A stretch of 64,000 bases of DNA from Amaurobius ferox (GCA_951213105.1 OX578139.1:70598754-70662753), one strand, 5' to 3'; positions 23,180-37,256 are shown, counted from the first letter of the stretch. The notes: generated by a model from the sequence alone, not told the origin. A program made the numbers and translations.

Positions 23180-23879
23180 CAGTGGGTCTGTGGAGACGAT
23201 AACTGACGAACGAATGGACCGATTCCAACAAAATTTGGTACACAAATCACAATCCATAAACACTGGAAGCCTATTGTTTTTATACGTAATCGGATGTTCA
23301 GAACCCTCCTAAATTTTCGAATAAAATTTTGAAAAAATCGTCAAAAAATAGAAACCACTAATAAAGTTATGGCAATAGACATTTCTTATGTAATTTTTCA
23401 TTAGAAAACGATTGACATAAATTTTAGGACGCTAACAAGAACCGTTCTCGAGATATTGCACATTTTTCAAAAAAATTATTAAAAAGTCATATAAAATGAA
23501 AAAAAAATATTTCCTATTGAGAAACATGTTCACTTTTCATATATAATACCATGCGATAAATTGGATGACATCACTCTCGTGGATCTAGCTCGTTCCATTC
23601 ATGAAAAAAGATACTTTGAGTAATACTTTTGTATTTGAACGCCAATAGTCATTTATGTGCTGTAAGAACAACTTATTTCTTCGTCCATAACGCTTGGCGC
23701 AATTTTGGCGACGAATTTGGCGGAATGTCGCCAACTTGGCGACTTTTTGAAATGTTGCCAAATTAACGAAAATCTCGCCAAATGGATAAAAATGATGCTA
23801 AATCAATGAAAATAACGACTAATTGTCGAAAATTCAATATCTTGGGAAGAATATTGGTATCTACTATTAGAAAAACCTA
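22987..23879 (+). mobile_element. Family A repeat lacking its right terminus
   Basis: The left palindrome begins at 22,989 and all internal blocks follow in order. The copy stops at GAAAAACCTATT, about 70 bp short of the normal right end, where the left palindrome of the next copy begins. It contains two (GT)n stretches within 23,115-23,180. Confidence 0.9.
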
Positions 23880-24017
23880 TTACTTTCCTTATATACATAA
23901 TGTATAAGGAAAGTATTGTGACGGGGTCGAAAATTCGAATTCGAGTTTTCGACGGGAGAGCACGTTTCAAGCATCCCTGATCACGAATCAAACATTTTTG
24001 AAGTGATGTCTGTGTGT

Positions 24018-24054
<37 letters not shown>

Positions 24055-24847
24055 TATGTGTGTGTGTGTGTGTGTGTTTCAGTGAGTCTGTGGAGATGAT
24101 AACTGACGAACGAATGGACCGATTCAAACCAAATTTGGTACAAAAATCACAATCCGTAAACACTGGAAGCCTATTGTTTTTATAGGCAATCGAATGTTCA
24201 GAACCCCCCTAAATTTTCGAATGAAATTTTAAAAAAATCGTCAAAAAATCAAAACCACTAAAAAAGTTACGCAAATAGACATTTCTTATGTAATTTTTCA
24301 TTAGAAAACGATTGGCATAAATTTTAGAACGCTAACATGAACCGTTCTCGAGATATTTCACATTTTTAAAAAAAATTATCAAAAAGTCGTATAAAATAAA
24401 AAAAATATATTTCCTATTGAGAAACATGTTCACTTTTCATATGTAATACCATGCGATAAATTGGGTGACATCATTCTCGTGGATCTAGCTCGTTCCATTC
24501 ATGAAAAAAGATACTTCGAGTAATACTTTTGTATTTGAACGCCAATATTTATCTGTTATAAGAATAACTTATTTCTCCGTCAGTAAAACTTGGCGAGATT
24601 TTGGCGACGAATTTGGCAGAATGTCGCCAACTTGGCGACTTTTTGAAATGTTGCCAAATTAACGAAAATCTCGCCAAATGGATTAAAATGACGCTAAATC
24701 AATGAAAATGACGACTAATTATCGAAAATTCAATATCTTTGAAAGAATATTAGTATCTACTATAAGATAAACCTATTTTTTTTACTGTTAAAGTAGTAAA
24801 TTCATTGCATTATTTAAGGAAAGTCATGTGGTGCCCACATCAGATTT
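23880..24847 (+). mobile_element. Family A repeat, full length, head-to-tail with the preceding copy
   Basis: The left palindrome at 23,881-23,913 directly follows the truncated body of the previous copy. The right end GGAAAGTCATGTGGTGCCCA CATCAGAT finishes at about 24,847. Unlike the nest at 58-60 kb, no remaining right end of the first copy is found after it. Confidence 0.9.
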
Positions 24848-24850
24848 TTT

Positions 24851-25317
24851 GGTGATGTGATACTAGTAGAAGTGCACAGTGCACATGTACAGAATCAATT
24901 TCTGAGATCATTTTCTGATTTCGAATTGTACCGGATCAGTTTCTAAGATAACGGACCATGTACCAATGTACCGGACCCATGCATGATAATGTATCCGTCC
25001 GGGGAGATAACTTGTATCCGTCACGAACAAAAAATTATATCGCGGCTATTTTCATCAACAATTATTGAAACTATTAAGGAGACGGTGGACGTTGAAATGA
25101 GCAAAAATCGAATAAAAAAAGTTTTAATATATAACATTATTTTACACATTTAACATTTGCTTACGGGTGGGACAACGTCTATCCCAAACGAAGAACCTCC
25201 CAAAAAACAGGTATTTGACATACCCTATCCCAAACAGTTCGACCCCCTTTGCAGGCATTGACAAGAGGAAATTTTCAAAGGTTTTACATATTTAAAATGC
25301 TCCATGCGTCTTAATTT
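24851..25317. other. Unassigned sequence
   Basis: No gene is recognised. A short block contains repeated 'gtaccgga'/'tgtaccaatgtaccggac' words (about 24,925-24,975). Confidence 0.5.
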
Positions 25318-25492
25318 TTTTCTCAATAGGAATTTTTTTTTTATGTGACTTTTTCATAATTTTTTTGAAAAATGTACAATATCTCGAGAACGGTTCATGT
25401 TAGCCTTCTAAAATTTACACCAGTCGTTTTCTAATGAAAAATTACATAAGAAATGTCTATTTGCGTAACTTTAATAGCGGTTTTGATTTTTT
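25318..25492 (-). mobile_element. Internal fragment of family A
   Basis: It is almost identical to 22,294-22,468, from TTTTTCTCAATAGGAA to GCGGTTTTGATTTTTTG, in the same orientation. It has neither terminus. The high identity suggests a recent local copy or gene conversion from the 22-kb element. Confidence 0.85.
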
Positions 25493-26096
25493 GTTAGCCT
25501 TCTAATAGATGCATGGAATTTGGCAAGAAGACACCTCTCATACTTTTTAAGGAAACTGGGTATGAAATTTATAATTGAACTTTAACAACGCAATTAAAAG
25601 TAAATAAGAACCTAATTAAATGATGAAAATTAAGTTTTAATGCAGAAAAATATTTTTTTTTAAATTTACTTTCTAAGGGATTTAAAAATGAATACCCAAA
25701 TGTGTTTTGTTAATAACGTGTTTTTGAGTGATCATAATGTAAACTTAATCAAAAATGTAAACAAATGGCACGCAAGGAGCATTTTCAAATTTTTGTTAAA
25801 AAAAATTAAATTAAACAAAAAAAATACAAAATTATAACAAAATTGAAAAAAAATTTAATGGTATTGTATATAGTAATGTTAAAAGAAATAGTTATAACAA
25901 ATTTTCACGTTTCTAAGTCAATAAATAAATAAACATTTCAATGTCCACCGTCCCCTTAAGTCTATTTATCATTGACCCATAAATAAACCTTTTTATGCCT
26001 GATTATGTCAAATTTTGTCTTATGCTGCCATGTCAAAATAATATAAAAGCTTTCGCTCGAATTTAAATAAATTTTTCCTAGTTCTATATTTGTTTT
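25493..26096. other. A-rich stretch, nothing recognised
   Basis: Poly-A/T runs and short frames only. Confidence 0.5.
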
Positions 26097-26324
26097 ATAA
26101 CAAAGCCGGGTATAAAGTGCAATAAAAATCCATTAATGTTTGTGGCTGCTATCGCGTATATAAGAAATCGACCACAGATATCAGACAGACAGACGGACAT
26201 CCCTCCAAAAATAGTCAAAACCTGTTCAAGATGTCTTAAAATATATATTGGCATTAAAATCTCGAAATCGAAAATTTTCGTGAAAACAATACTTTCTCAA
26301 TACTGCTATGAGAAAGTAAAATTC
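26097..26324 (-). mobile_element. Family E: left end of another hairpin-ended repeat
   Basis: On the minus strand this starts with TTTTACTTTCTCATAGCAGT ATTGAGAAAGTATTG, a palindrome of the same design as families A and B with different sequence. It is followed by 'gaaaattttcgatttcgaga', 'ggagggatgtccgtctgtctgtctg' and 'gatttcttatatacgcgatagc'. The relative order (hairpin, TCGA-rich block, GTCTGTCTG tract) is the same as in family B. No right end was found. Confidence 0.6.
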
Positions 26325-27423
26325 CGAGAACTGACACTCATCCATTTTTCGTCTTTTCCTCGTTTCAATTTCTCTCTCTGTACAGAAGCTCTAGAAGTAC
26401 CTGTCTGCTAGAGACTTTACCAACACCAACCATTTGCAATATGGAACAGCAGAATTTTAAAGTAGAACTGCGACATTATGGACTAACGACAATTATGAAT
26501 ACTGACATCCGGTATACTCGATAAAAATACCAATTTGTCAACCTAACCATTATAAAATGAGTTTTAACTTAAATCATGTTGAATTTTAGCTGAAGCTTCA
26601 CTCTCATCATTATACATGGTTATTCTGTGAAATCCCAATTTAGAAATCAGCCGTAGACGATTACCGCATAGAAATCATAAGGAATAAACGGAAAACCATA
26701 GAAACATAACTTTTTGTTTTATAGCAATGTGTAATATTCACTTTCCCTTATTCTAAGTAGTGCAGATAGGATTTTTAGCCGATTTCCATGTATATTTAAA
26801 AGGAAAACTTGAAAATTCTTCTTTTCATAGAGCAGCTTCAGTTTAAAGATCTTTTGAAAGAAAATTTTTCAATACATCCGATTGTGTTAAGAAGGAAACG
26901 AAACTCTGCGATAATATTTTATGTAAGGAACCGATTTACAGGAAAATTGATTAAAACATGGGGCATGAATAAGATATAATTAAAAACTAGTTCCAATTAA
27001 AAAAAAATATCTCAAAGGCGTTTTCTTTCTGGAGTCGGGATGTCCTTGTACCAAATTTCATATCTGTAAGTAGTTTAGATCTTCCGTTCCAGACCTTATA
27101 AGCAATCAAACAGGCAAACATCTTTCTTCTTATTATAAATAAAAATAAAGAATTTCCCTTTAGAAAAATCATCTATTTATGGAATCACCAATATTACAAG
27201 CATATTTGGAGCCTACGAAATAAATCTGTTGCCAATACTCTTTAACCTTAACGCAGTAAGAAAGAGTCGCTATAAACTATTACAGATAAAGAACTGTGCC
27301 TATTTAAAATTAAACGTTTTAATATATGCTAATTTGCATCAAATTTAGAACATAACATCATTAAACAAAATTTAATTTCCAGGCTACTTGAATGCATGTG
27401 GGAAAATTAAATTTCTCATCTTC
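26325..27423. other. AT-rich sequence without recognised gene
   Basis: No domains, RNA genes or repeat matches were seen. The only long frames are shorter than 100 codons. Confidence 0.5.
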
Positions 27424-27880
27424 TGACAAAATAAATGTCCCTAAATATAAAGTTTTTATTATATCTAATTAATACATAATGACATGGACATTGATATGAA
27501 AAATAAAGAAACGCCGGAAATAAATTTATAACGAATATTTAATTCGGTTGACTTTGCTTAATTGGTCCATCCTCTGTTTAATTAAAAGAAATAAATTATT
27601 TTTTAATTAAGTCAAAGAAAACTAGAATTAATCACTAATTACACATTGAAGAACGATATGTTTACAAGCTAATCCGATCCACATGGTAAAAGAATAAACA
27701 GGTCCCCCTAATTGCAGGATAGTTGTTTTTTATATATCAACAGCTAGTAAAAAAAAAATTATTTTTTGCTTCTGAAATATTTCATGCGTATTAATTAAGA
27801 GCGAAAACATTTCGATAATAACATTACATGCTTTGAAATAATTGTTATGACCAATAAAATTCTTATATACCGAACAGCCA
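27424..27880 (+). repeat. Diverged direct duplication, copy 1
   Basis: It matches 28,318-28,775 in order: 'atatctaattaata.ataa', 'ggaaataaatttataacgaatat', 'attcggttgacttt', 'gtcaaagaaaacta', 'ccacatggta.aagaa', 'catgctttgaaataattgtta'. Both copies are non-coding. The repeat period is about 894 bp. Confidence 0.85.
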
Positions 27881-28148
27881 ACTCAGTGAAGTGTCGAGAA
27901 ATACAGATAATTAAAATAAACAAATCCGGGGGATAAAAGAATATACTGAAAGAGTCAGAAGATTTGATACTACTTATGTGATATCTGTAGGTATTAGACA
28001 TTAATCAAGTGAGGCAAAAGATCTATTCATGCATGTAGTTGCGTATATACTGCATATAAAGCTAATGAAGCATACTTAATCTTTGGGTCCAGGTATAAGT
28101 CGTCCTCAGAAACCCAGAATTTCTTTTCTGTTACATACAACATGAATA

Positions 28149-28153
<5 letters not shown>

Positions 28154-28193
<40 letters not shown>

Positions 28194-28200
28194 TATATAT
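28154..28200. repeat. (AT)n microsatellite
   Basis: A run of about 20 AT units with one interruption. Confidence 0.95.
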
Positions 28201-28317
28201 GAAATTAAGTAACGCTACTTCTCATTTGATCTTTATAAATATAAATTAATAGGGGAAGAATAACAAGTAGTTACTATGATACAAGCAATTAAAATTAACT
28301 ATAACGCAACCAACTAA

Positions 28318-28775
28318 AATGTCCCAGAATATAACCTTTTCTTATATCTAATTAATAAATAAAGGCATGAACGTTGACATGAAACATAAAAGAACTTCGG
28401 AAATAAATTTATAACGAATATCTAATTCGGTTGACTTTGTTTAATTGCTTCTTTTTCTGTTAAATTAAAAGAAATAACTTATTTTAACAAAGTCAAAGAA
28501 AACTAGCATTAATCACTAGTTGCACATTAAAGAACAATCATTTTTGCAAGTGACTCCCATCCACATGGTAGAAGAACAAACAGATCCCTCTAATTAAAGA
28601 TAGTTGTTTTTTAATGTTAGCTGTTAGTATTTTTTTTTCTTTTTAGCTTTTAAATTATTCCATGTGTATTAATTAAGAGAGAAAACATTTTCGGTCTTGA
28701 CACTGCATGCTTTGAAATAATTGTTACGACCAATAACAATCTTATATGCCAAAACGTCGATTCAGTATACATGTA
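28318..28775 (+). repeat. Diverged direct duplication, copy 2
   Basis: Partner of 27,424-27,880. The second copy is followed by the (TA)n tract into which the Tc1-type transposon has inserted. Confidence 0.85.
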
Positions 28776-28784
28776 TTATGATTC

Positions 28785-30439
<1,655 letters not shown>

Positions 30440-30471
30440 TATATATATAATATGTGAGTTTGTCAAACGTA

Positions 30472-30513
<42 letters not shown>
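30440..30513. repeat. (TA)n microsatellite, right flank of the Tc1-type element
   Basis: Two TA runs are separated by AATATGTGAGTTTGTCAAAC GTAGTG. The repeated GTAGTGTATATATA suggests a small local duplication at the insertion edge. Confidence 0.9.
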
Positions 30514-30515
<2 letters not shown>

Positions 30516-30559
30516 CTCTGCCAGTTCTAGGTCAAACTAACTATTGCATATAAGGAAAG

Positions 30560-30608
30560 TAATAATTGCATTATGCAAGGAAAGTCAAGTGCTGCTCATC
30601 ATATTTTT
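30560..30608 (+). mobile_element. Orphan right end of a hairpin-ended repeat
   Basis: TTGCATTATGCAAGGAAAGT CAAGTGCTGCTCATCATATTTTT is a decayed family A-type right terminus with no body. The next full family A copy begins immediately after it in the T-run. Confidence 0.7.
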
Positions 30609-31550
30609 ACTTTCCTTATATACATATAATGTACAAGGAAAGTATTTTGACTGAGTCGAAAATTCGAATTCGAGTTTTCGACCGGAGAGCACGTTTCAAG
30701 CATACCTGATCACGAATCGAACATTTTTGAGGTGATGTCTGTGTGTGTGTGTCAGTGAGTTTGTGAAGACGATATCTCACGAACAAATGGAGCGATTCGA
30801 ATGAAATTTGGTACAAAAATTACAATCCGTGAATACTGGAAGCCAATTGTTTTTAAATATAATCGAATGTTCAGAATTCACTAAATTTTCGAGTGAAGTT
30901 TTGAAAAATTCATCAAAAAATCAAAACTTTTAATAAAATTACGCAAATAGACAACTCTTATATAATTTTTTCTTAGAAAACGATTGACATAAACTTGCAT
31001 GAACAGTTCTCGACGCTAGCATGAACAGTTCTCGACGCTAACATGAACAGTTCTCGAGATATTGCACATTTTTTAAATAAATTTATAAAAAAATCCCATA
31101 AATTAAAAAAAATATTATCTCTTGAGAAACATGTTCACCTTTCATATGTAATATCATGCGATAAATGTGGTAATATCATTCTTGTGGATCTAGCTCGTTC
31201 CATTCAAAGAAAAGATATTTTGAGTAATACTTTTGTATTTGAACGGCAATCTGCTATAAGAATACTTTATTTCTCCGTCCATAACGCTTGGCGAGATTTT
31301 GGCAACGAGTTTGGCAGAATGTTGCCAACTTGACGACTTTTTTAAATGTTGCCAAATTAACGAAAACATCTCCAAATGGATAGAAATGACACTAAATTAA
31401 TGAAAATGACGACTCTTTGACTAAATGTCAATATCTTGGAAAGAATATAAGTATCCACTATATGGATAACCTATTTTCTTTTGCTGTAAAAGTAGTAAAT
31501 TCATTGCATTATATAAGGGAAGTCATGTGCTGCCCACATCAGATTGTTTT
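30609..31550 (+). mobile_element. Family A repeat, full length
   Basis: The left palindrome (with a 2-bp insertion, ATACATATAATGTA) starts at 30,610 and the right end AAGTCATGTGCTGCCCACAT CAGATTG is at 31,550. A local duplication repeats 'acatgaacagttctcgac' three times at 31,000-31,055. The (GT)n tract is short. The TTGGCG hairpin region is at about 31,285-31,380. Confidence 0.9.
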
Positions 31551-32554
31551 ATATTGAAAAGATTCTTCAAAAAATACTCTAAATGCCACGTTAAAGAAAT
31601 TGCTGAAAAGATGCATCTCATAATACTAAATAAAAACAGAAATTTTAGTGAACAACATATAATAATTATGAAGTGCAGGCTAATTAATAATATACTACTA
31701 TAAAAGACATGTCCTGTATTTTCCTAAAATGATTCTGGATGGCAGCACTGACCCAGAACTTCTACTTCGTTATTCATCTGACATAAAAAGCAAATCTATT
31801 TTGTTCAACTAGCACAAATCGCATTATTTCTGATAAACTAAATATCCATATTCGAATAAGTCTATTCTATTTCAAATGAACCAAACTCATTTTAAAGTGT
31901 CTTACCTCTAAAATTTTAATGTTGCAGTGGACCACGATGTCAACAAACGCCATCTTGGAAACGCATTTCAAACACTTAAACGACTGAAATACATATCTCA
32001 ACCAGCCAATCGGAAGGAACCAATTCAAATGACTTGCATTCTTAAACGTTTTGCCACACATGAAATTCAAATGCTAAATCGATCTAAAAATATTTCATTT
32101 AAAAAAACGCTGTAAAATTTGTGACACTCATTAATTCACTTTTGTATATGAATTCCAGATGTTTGTATTTACAGTGATGAAAGACGCAACAACCTATATA
32201 ACAGCTCATTAACAACTAATTGGAGCGATAGTGAGTATGCATGTGATGGTGATCAATAAATTTGCTGTACCTTTTATCTAATTGTTTAAAAATTACAATT
32301 GATGACTCAGGACTACAAAGAATCCTCGATGAAGCATTAAGCACACCTGCTAATCTACTGCATTGTGGGACCTAAGCGGGAATGTATTTTGGAGGCCAGA
32401 TATTATGCATGTTTCATAGGGGAAAAGCTTATTTCACCTATTAATACATTCGTGCTTGATTATGTAGAATCAACCATTGATTTAACAGAAGTTTCGTGAA
32501 AAATGCATTGGAGGTGGTTCAATTTTTATTTTAACGTGCCTTGTAATACATTAC
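31551..32554. other. AT-rich sequence, nothing recognised
   Basis: Short frames only, including opposite-strand frames of 60-67 codons at 31,867-32,115 without recognisable domains. Confidence 0.5.
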
Positions 32555-32634
32555 ACATGCAAAGGTAAGTTACCTTACACCTTTCTGGTAGGTCGGAAGG
32601 TCTGGGTCTCAACAACAACAACATGCAAAGGTAA
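32555..32634 (+). mobile_element. 52-bp mini-insertion with perfect 14-bp target-site duplication
   Basis: The insert 32,569-32,620 contains CCTTTCTGGTAGGTCGGAAG GTCTGGGTCTC and a (CAA)n tail. It is flanked by ACATGCAAAGGTAA at 32,555-32,568 and 32,621-32,634. The core is the same as in the insertion at 2,566-2,607 apart from one base. Perfect duplication of 14 bp and the tail indicate retroposition. Confidence 0.9.
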
Positions 32635-33470
32635 AGTATTGTGATTGGGACAAAAATACGACACTGGTGTTTTCATGCATTTTCACGTCTTGAAAATCCT
32701 TGAATATGAATTAACCATGTCTTCAATTATGTATATGGGTAGAAAAACTCTCGAACAAATTGAACAATATAAATGATTCTTTTTATATTATTTCAATCGG
32801 TGTCTTTGTTTTCAAGGGGATTAAAACTGAAGAAAGTCCTCCGTATTTCGAAAGTCCAAAAACATAAAAGAAGAACTATATTAAAATACAGTCGTATAGC
32901 CCCGTCAGTTAGGTTCATAAGCTTGTCAAAAGTGTCTACAAGTCCAAACAGTGTATGTTTCTCACCTATAATGAAATTCACTGAATTCGTCATACGAGTA
33001 CGTCATCAAATGCATGCAAAACTAATGTAAATGCAATGATTATTATGTTTAGGTTTATGTAACTATAACTAATGTAATGTTTTAAATCAGTTAAAAAAAT
33101 AAAACCAGTAGACTATTTTTGTGTACGTAATTATGTACTTTGCCAATCAAAAATCTATCAGTGCATCTTAAGCAACTCACTGAGAATAGAGTGACTAGGT
33201 GCATAACAGCTTTACTATTTCTTCAAATCTATGAGCTATTAATAATATAGTTATTACTTTATCTACAGGATAACTCTAAAGTAAAAGTTACAAATATTTT
33301 ATGTTAATATAATTACAAAATGAGACAACCAAGCACAAAGAAATATGAAACAAACAATCTAGATGTAATGGCCTGCATTGTTACTGAATTTGAAATTCAT
33401 ACTTCTACAAGAAATGTTTTTAAATTCCTGCTTTAAGGAGTTTCTCTTATTGATTAATTCCTTGTCTGCA
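32635..33470. other. Unassigned AT-rich sequence
   Basis: An 85-codon frame at 32,773-33,030 has no recognised domain. No other signal. Confidence 0.5.
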
Positions 33471-33660
33471 CCATGTTGACGAGCAGTAATGACCACGAAA
33501 GTATGGTCTATGGCTGGTGCTGAATGATCACTTTCAAACCTTAGAGCAACGCTCTGCTATAGAGAATATGTGATTTCACTATAAGTGTATATAAACTCCG
33601 GTGTTAGATTCACAGATAGTAAAAATTAACGAAGTGTGATATACAGAAGTTTGTTTATTG
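33471..33660 (+). promoter_or_regulatory. Promoter-like block with TATA box
   Basis: A GC-richer block ends with TGTATATAAACTCCGG (about 33,583-33,598), a TATA-like box followed by AGATTCACAGATAG. It may be an RNA polymerase II core promoter, or the U3/R part of an unrecognised solo LTR. No ORF follows within 1 kb. Confidence 0.25.
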
Positions 33661-33767
33661 AGACCAAATTGTTTAAATTTAAAGTATTAGGATTGGAGAT
33701 ATTTTGAGGTTTCCTTGAGTCTCCATTTAAATTCGATGAACGAGAATGTAAGGCCTCTTGCCAAATT

Positions 33768-33827
33768 TGAGTAGTTGACTCAGTAGAGTGCTAGTCTAGA
33801 AATTACAGGTCCAACATTTGAGCCTTT
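33768..33827 (+). other. Weak tRNA-like segment
   Basis: GTAGTTGACTCAGTAGAGTG is followed by GGTCCAACATTTGAGCC, resembling a D-arm/A-box and a degenerate B-box at tRNA-like spacing. Stem pairing is poor. It could be a tRNA-derived SINE head or chance. Confidence 0.25.
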
Positions 33828-34795
33828 ATCATCAAGTCTTTTAGTGGTAAGATCATATGTTTGAGCTTCCTTCTTAACTTTCCTTTTTTTTTTGTCAAAG
33901 AAAAGAGAAATCTGTTTCTGTTCGAGTATAAAAAATATGTAATTTTATTTTCTGCAATTTACAGAGAAATTTTAATACTTAAATCTAAAACTTTACAGAG
34001 AAATTTTAATACTTATTGTCGTTATACGTTCATATAATTAGAAAAAATGTTTCTTTCATTTTCAAAGTATTTATTAAAAATTATTATCTAACACAAAATT
34101 TTGTATAATATGTTTCCTATAAACAACATCTACTTTCATGCATATGCAAGTTACATACTACGTATGGAATCATTAAATACTCTTACAATTATTGATAAGA
34201 CAATAATTAATATGTTTAATTCAAAATCATTTTATATGCAGAAACAGCCTACACATATGTGTTGACATATTACATATTCCAATATGTTATATGGCATGTT
34301 ATATTATATATAACATGTTATATGACATATATTGCATATGACATAGTAGAATATTACATATTACTACACCATAAATGCGTGTGTGCATAAAGTCTATCCC
34401 GCAGAAACTTTTTCTTGTGACCTTGAACTCGTGATATTTTTATCTCTTCTAATTCATCCTTAATGATCACAAAAGGTTTATTGCTGTATATTTAATCCTA
34501 CACAGTTTGGATCTTTTGTTCTCATTTAGAAGGAACCTTGTTAAGAACGTTCGAAATAATTTAATTGGTATTTGATAATTATATATTTCTATAGTAAATA
34601 ACACCATAAGGATCTCTTCTTTTAAAACTCATCAATTAACTACTCGATACTGTTAGGTCTTTAAATTATTTGGTAACATATCTGCTATTAAAATAAGATT
34701 TGCTAAGAACAGCTGTAAAACTCATTAGTCGAAAAATTTTCCAACACAAATAAAGTAATGGTCTTCGATCCATAATTAAAGAATAGTTGCATTAC

Positions 34796-34797
<2 letters not shown>

Positions 34798-34841
<44 letters not shown>

Positions 34842-34852
34842 TATATATATAT
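34798..34852. repeat. (TA)n microsatellite
   Basis: A TA run with a single CTATA interruption directly precedes a perfect 30-bp inverted repeat. Confidence 0.95.
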
Positions 34853-34921
34853 ACCAGAAAAGTATAAAAATGAAAGAAAGAAATGAAATACCTTTCTTTC
34901 ATTTTTATACTTTTCTGGTAT
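34851..34921. repeat. Perfect inverted repeat, 30-bp arms, 11-nt loop
   Basis: The left arm 34,851-34,880 starts ATACCAGAAAAGTATAAAAA and is exactly complementary to 34,892-34,921. It could form a stable stem. No element body lies between the arms. Confidence 0.95.
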
Positions 34922-35276
<355 letters not shown>

Positions 35277-35299
35277 TAAAAATCCAAAAATCCAATCAT

Positions 35300-35720
35300 A
35301 GAATAGAGAAAATCCCTAGAAATAAATTATGCCTATTTTAAATTATGTTGTCAATAAAAACTAAACAAATCAGATCATCAACATATCTGTAAATTTTATA
35401 ATCTGCGGAAGTAAAATATTTTTCATAATGATAAGGGTATAATTTAGCTATCATACTGCTACTACAGCCACCTTGTGGAACCCCTGAGACTTGTATAATT
35501 TATTACCTTGAAATATATTATTATTGAAATGAACAAAGTAAAGAAGTTTAGGAAAATTGGTATATATAGCATGAGTAGATTGATTAGTAATACATTTTAT
35601 AGAGCTAAAGTTACTACATAAAGATCAGATATCTTAATATTATTAAAAAGATCTTTAAAATCAAAAGATTGAAAACCAATTACTTTATCTAGTGATGTTA
35701 ATTTATTCTTTAATCCTTTA
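35300..35720 (-). pseudogene. Reverse-transcriptase core fragment, possibly Penelope-like
   Basis: No long ORF exists, but minus-strand frames read KVIGFQSFDFKDLFNNIKIS (rev. comp. of about 35,630-35,690; motif A-like FDF). After one stop and a frame change they read VSGVPQGGCSSSMIAKLYPY (35,440-35,490; motif B-like) and IYRYVDDLICLVFID (35,350-35,395; catalytic YVDD box). Order and spacing fit the palm of a reverse transcriptase. The FDF..LFNNI form recalls Penelope-like elements, but GVPQGG does not match their usual motif, so the class is open. The 3' part is cut off by the TA tract. Confidence 0.6.
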
Positions 35721-36454
35721 CTAATATTTAGAATAAAGCTATTGCTAGAAAACGTAAATATGTCAATATATAACGTAAATGATCAAATGTCTCAAGACAC
35801 CCCTGTATGTGGTGAGCATTATTTGCATAAAATTCGATTAGTTCATTTTCGGAACAGGGGTGTCCGATGAATTTGTAAAATGTCAATTTGTGGAAAACCC
35901 CTTATCATCTAGGTACTTTCAGAGAGCCAGAAAGAAACAGATCACTATATCGTAGATATCTTTGTGAATTTCCATGATATTCCAGAGGAATTTTTATAGA
36001 AGTTGCCCTACAGTATTCACTACAAAATCATGACAGGAAACTATTGCTATGTTTCGCGCCTGCGCAATAAAAATTTAGTTTCTTCATGAGCTTATATCTC
36101 ATCGTATATTCAATGCTTTAAATTTCAATGAAAGTATAATGTTTTTCTTGGACGTTGACAAATGTTCTGTAACTTTCGTGAAATTTGATTGAAACCTATG
36201 GATATTGTAAGCAAAAAACACGTAACAAAATTTGGTTTTATTCACAGAAACGTTTATATCTTCATGAATATGAGTTTTTATTTTACGAAAATGCTTATAC
36301 ACATTGAACAAAGCTAGTTAACTATTTTGGGAAAGTTACAAATTATTTCGTTCAATCATATTCTTTACATCTTCAAAGTTACAGAATATTTAGCCAAGTA
36401 TTTGTTTAGAAATTCGAAAAATATTTTAGCATCCAATGTGTCCGGATACATTTG

Positions 36455-36458
<4 letters not shown>
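35721..36458. other. Unassigned sequence with a small GACACCCCTGT hairpin
   Basis: Only one structure stands out: GACACCCCTGT at 35,796-35,806 is inverted at 35,854-35,864. It may be the folded remains of a small DNA transposon. No gene was recognised. Confidence 0.4.

Positions 36459-36515
<57 letters not shown>
36459..36515. repeat. (TA)n microsatellite
   Basis: About 28 TA units. Confidence 0.95.
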
Positions 36516-36518
<3 letters not shown>

Positions 36519-37256
36519 GAAATTTTTAATCGAAAACTATGCATAAACTACGGTAAGTACAAAAAACCCATCTCTAGCATATCTGTTACAAATAAGTAAC
36601 TATAGACCAAGACTAAGGATAAAAATAGAAGGTAACTTATCACTATAATGGAAAGGGGGTGAGTGGAAGATGAGTATACTGAAATCATAAATAAAAAGGT
36701 ATATATATATGAATATATATAAAATAAATAAGCAAACACGGCAAAAATGAGAAAAGGCAATAATAAATAGCTCAAGATTGAAGATCAAGATATGGAGAAC
36801 AATCAACTGAACCTACACAAAAAACGGCGGTTAGTTCGAAATTGCATTCTCATCAGGACAGCCATACAATTCGAATTAAAACCGATAGAATAGCCGGTTT
36901 CAGACAATGGCGATAGTATTTACCTGTGGACACCATTGGATCTGTCAACTGGCTAGTGGAAGGACAAATAATAAAAACCAAGTGAATTATAAACCAGAAA
37001 TATAAAAAACAGAAATATGAACTCACAGGCACAGACACCACGTGGGAGTCTACATTTTCACAGTGGAACATTCGACAGAGCATTTTGCATATCTTCGTCA
37101 AAGCGGATGGACACCGGAATGAATGCACTTGACCGAAAAATAATGTGTATACTAAACTTTCAAAAGAGAGACGACTAAGACTTTCAAAAATAGTAAGCAG
37201 TATCAGACTCAGGCCTAGTAGTAAGTGGTAAGTGGCAAGTAGGTGATAAGAACGGG
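36516..37256. other. Unassigned sequence adjoining the minus-strand polymerase copy
   Basis: The polymerase frame runs on through this stretch for over 100 codons, but similarity to the plus-strand copy ends at 37,257. The extra residues are therefore a read-through and not polymerase. The block from 36,560 to 37,256 may be another element. Confidence 0.45.

Noticed and set aside
22499..24185. Open frames with Cys-Val or His-Thr repeats (also 59,368-59,556)
   Set aside because: They come from (GT)n/(CA)n tracts inside family A repeats and have no independent support.
33768..33827. Functional tRNA gene
   Set aside because: Stem pairing fails; only box-like words are present.
36853..37256. 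C-terminal 130 residues of the minus-strand polymerase frame as real protein
   Set aside because: Similarity to the plus copy stops at 37,257 and the remainder has no polymerase motif.
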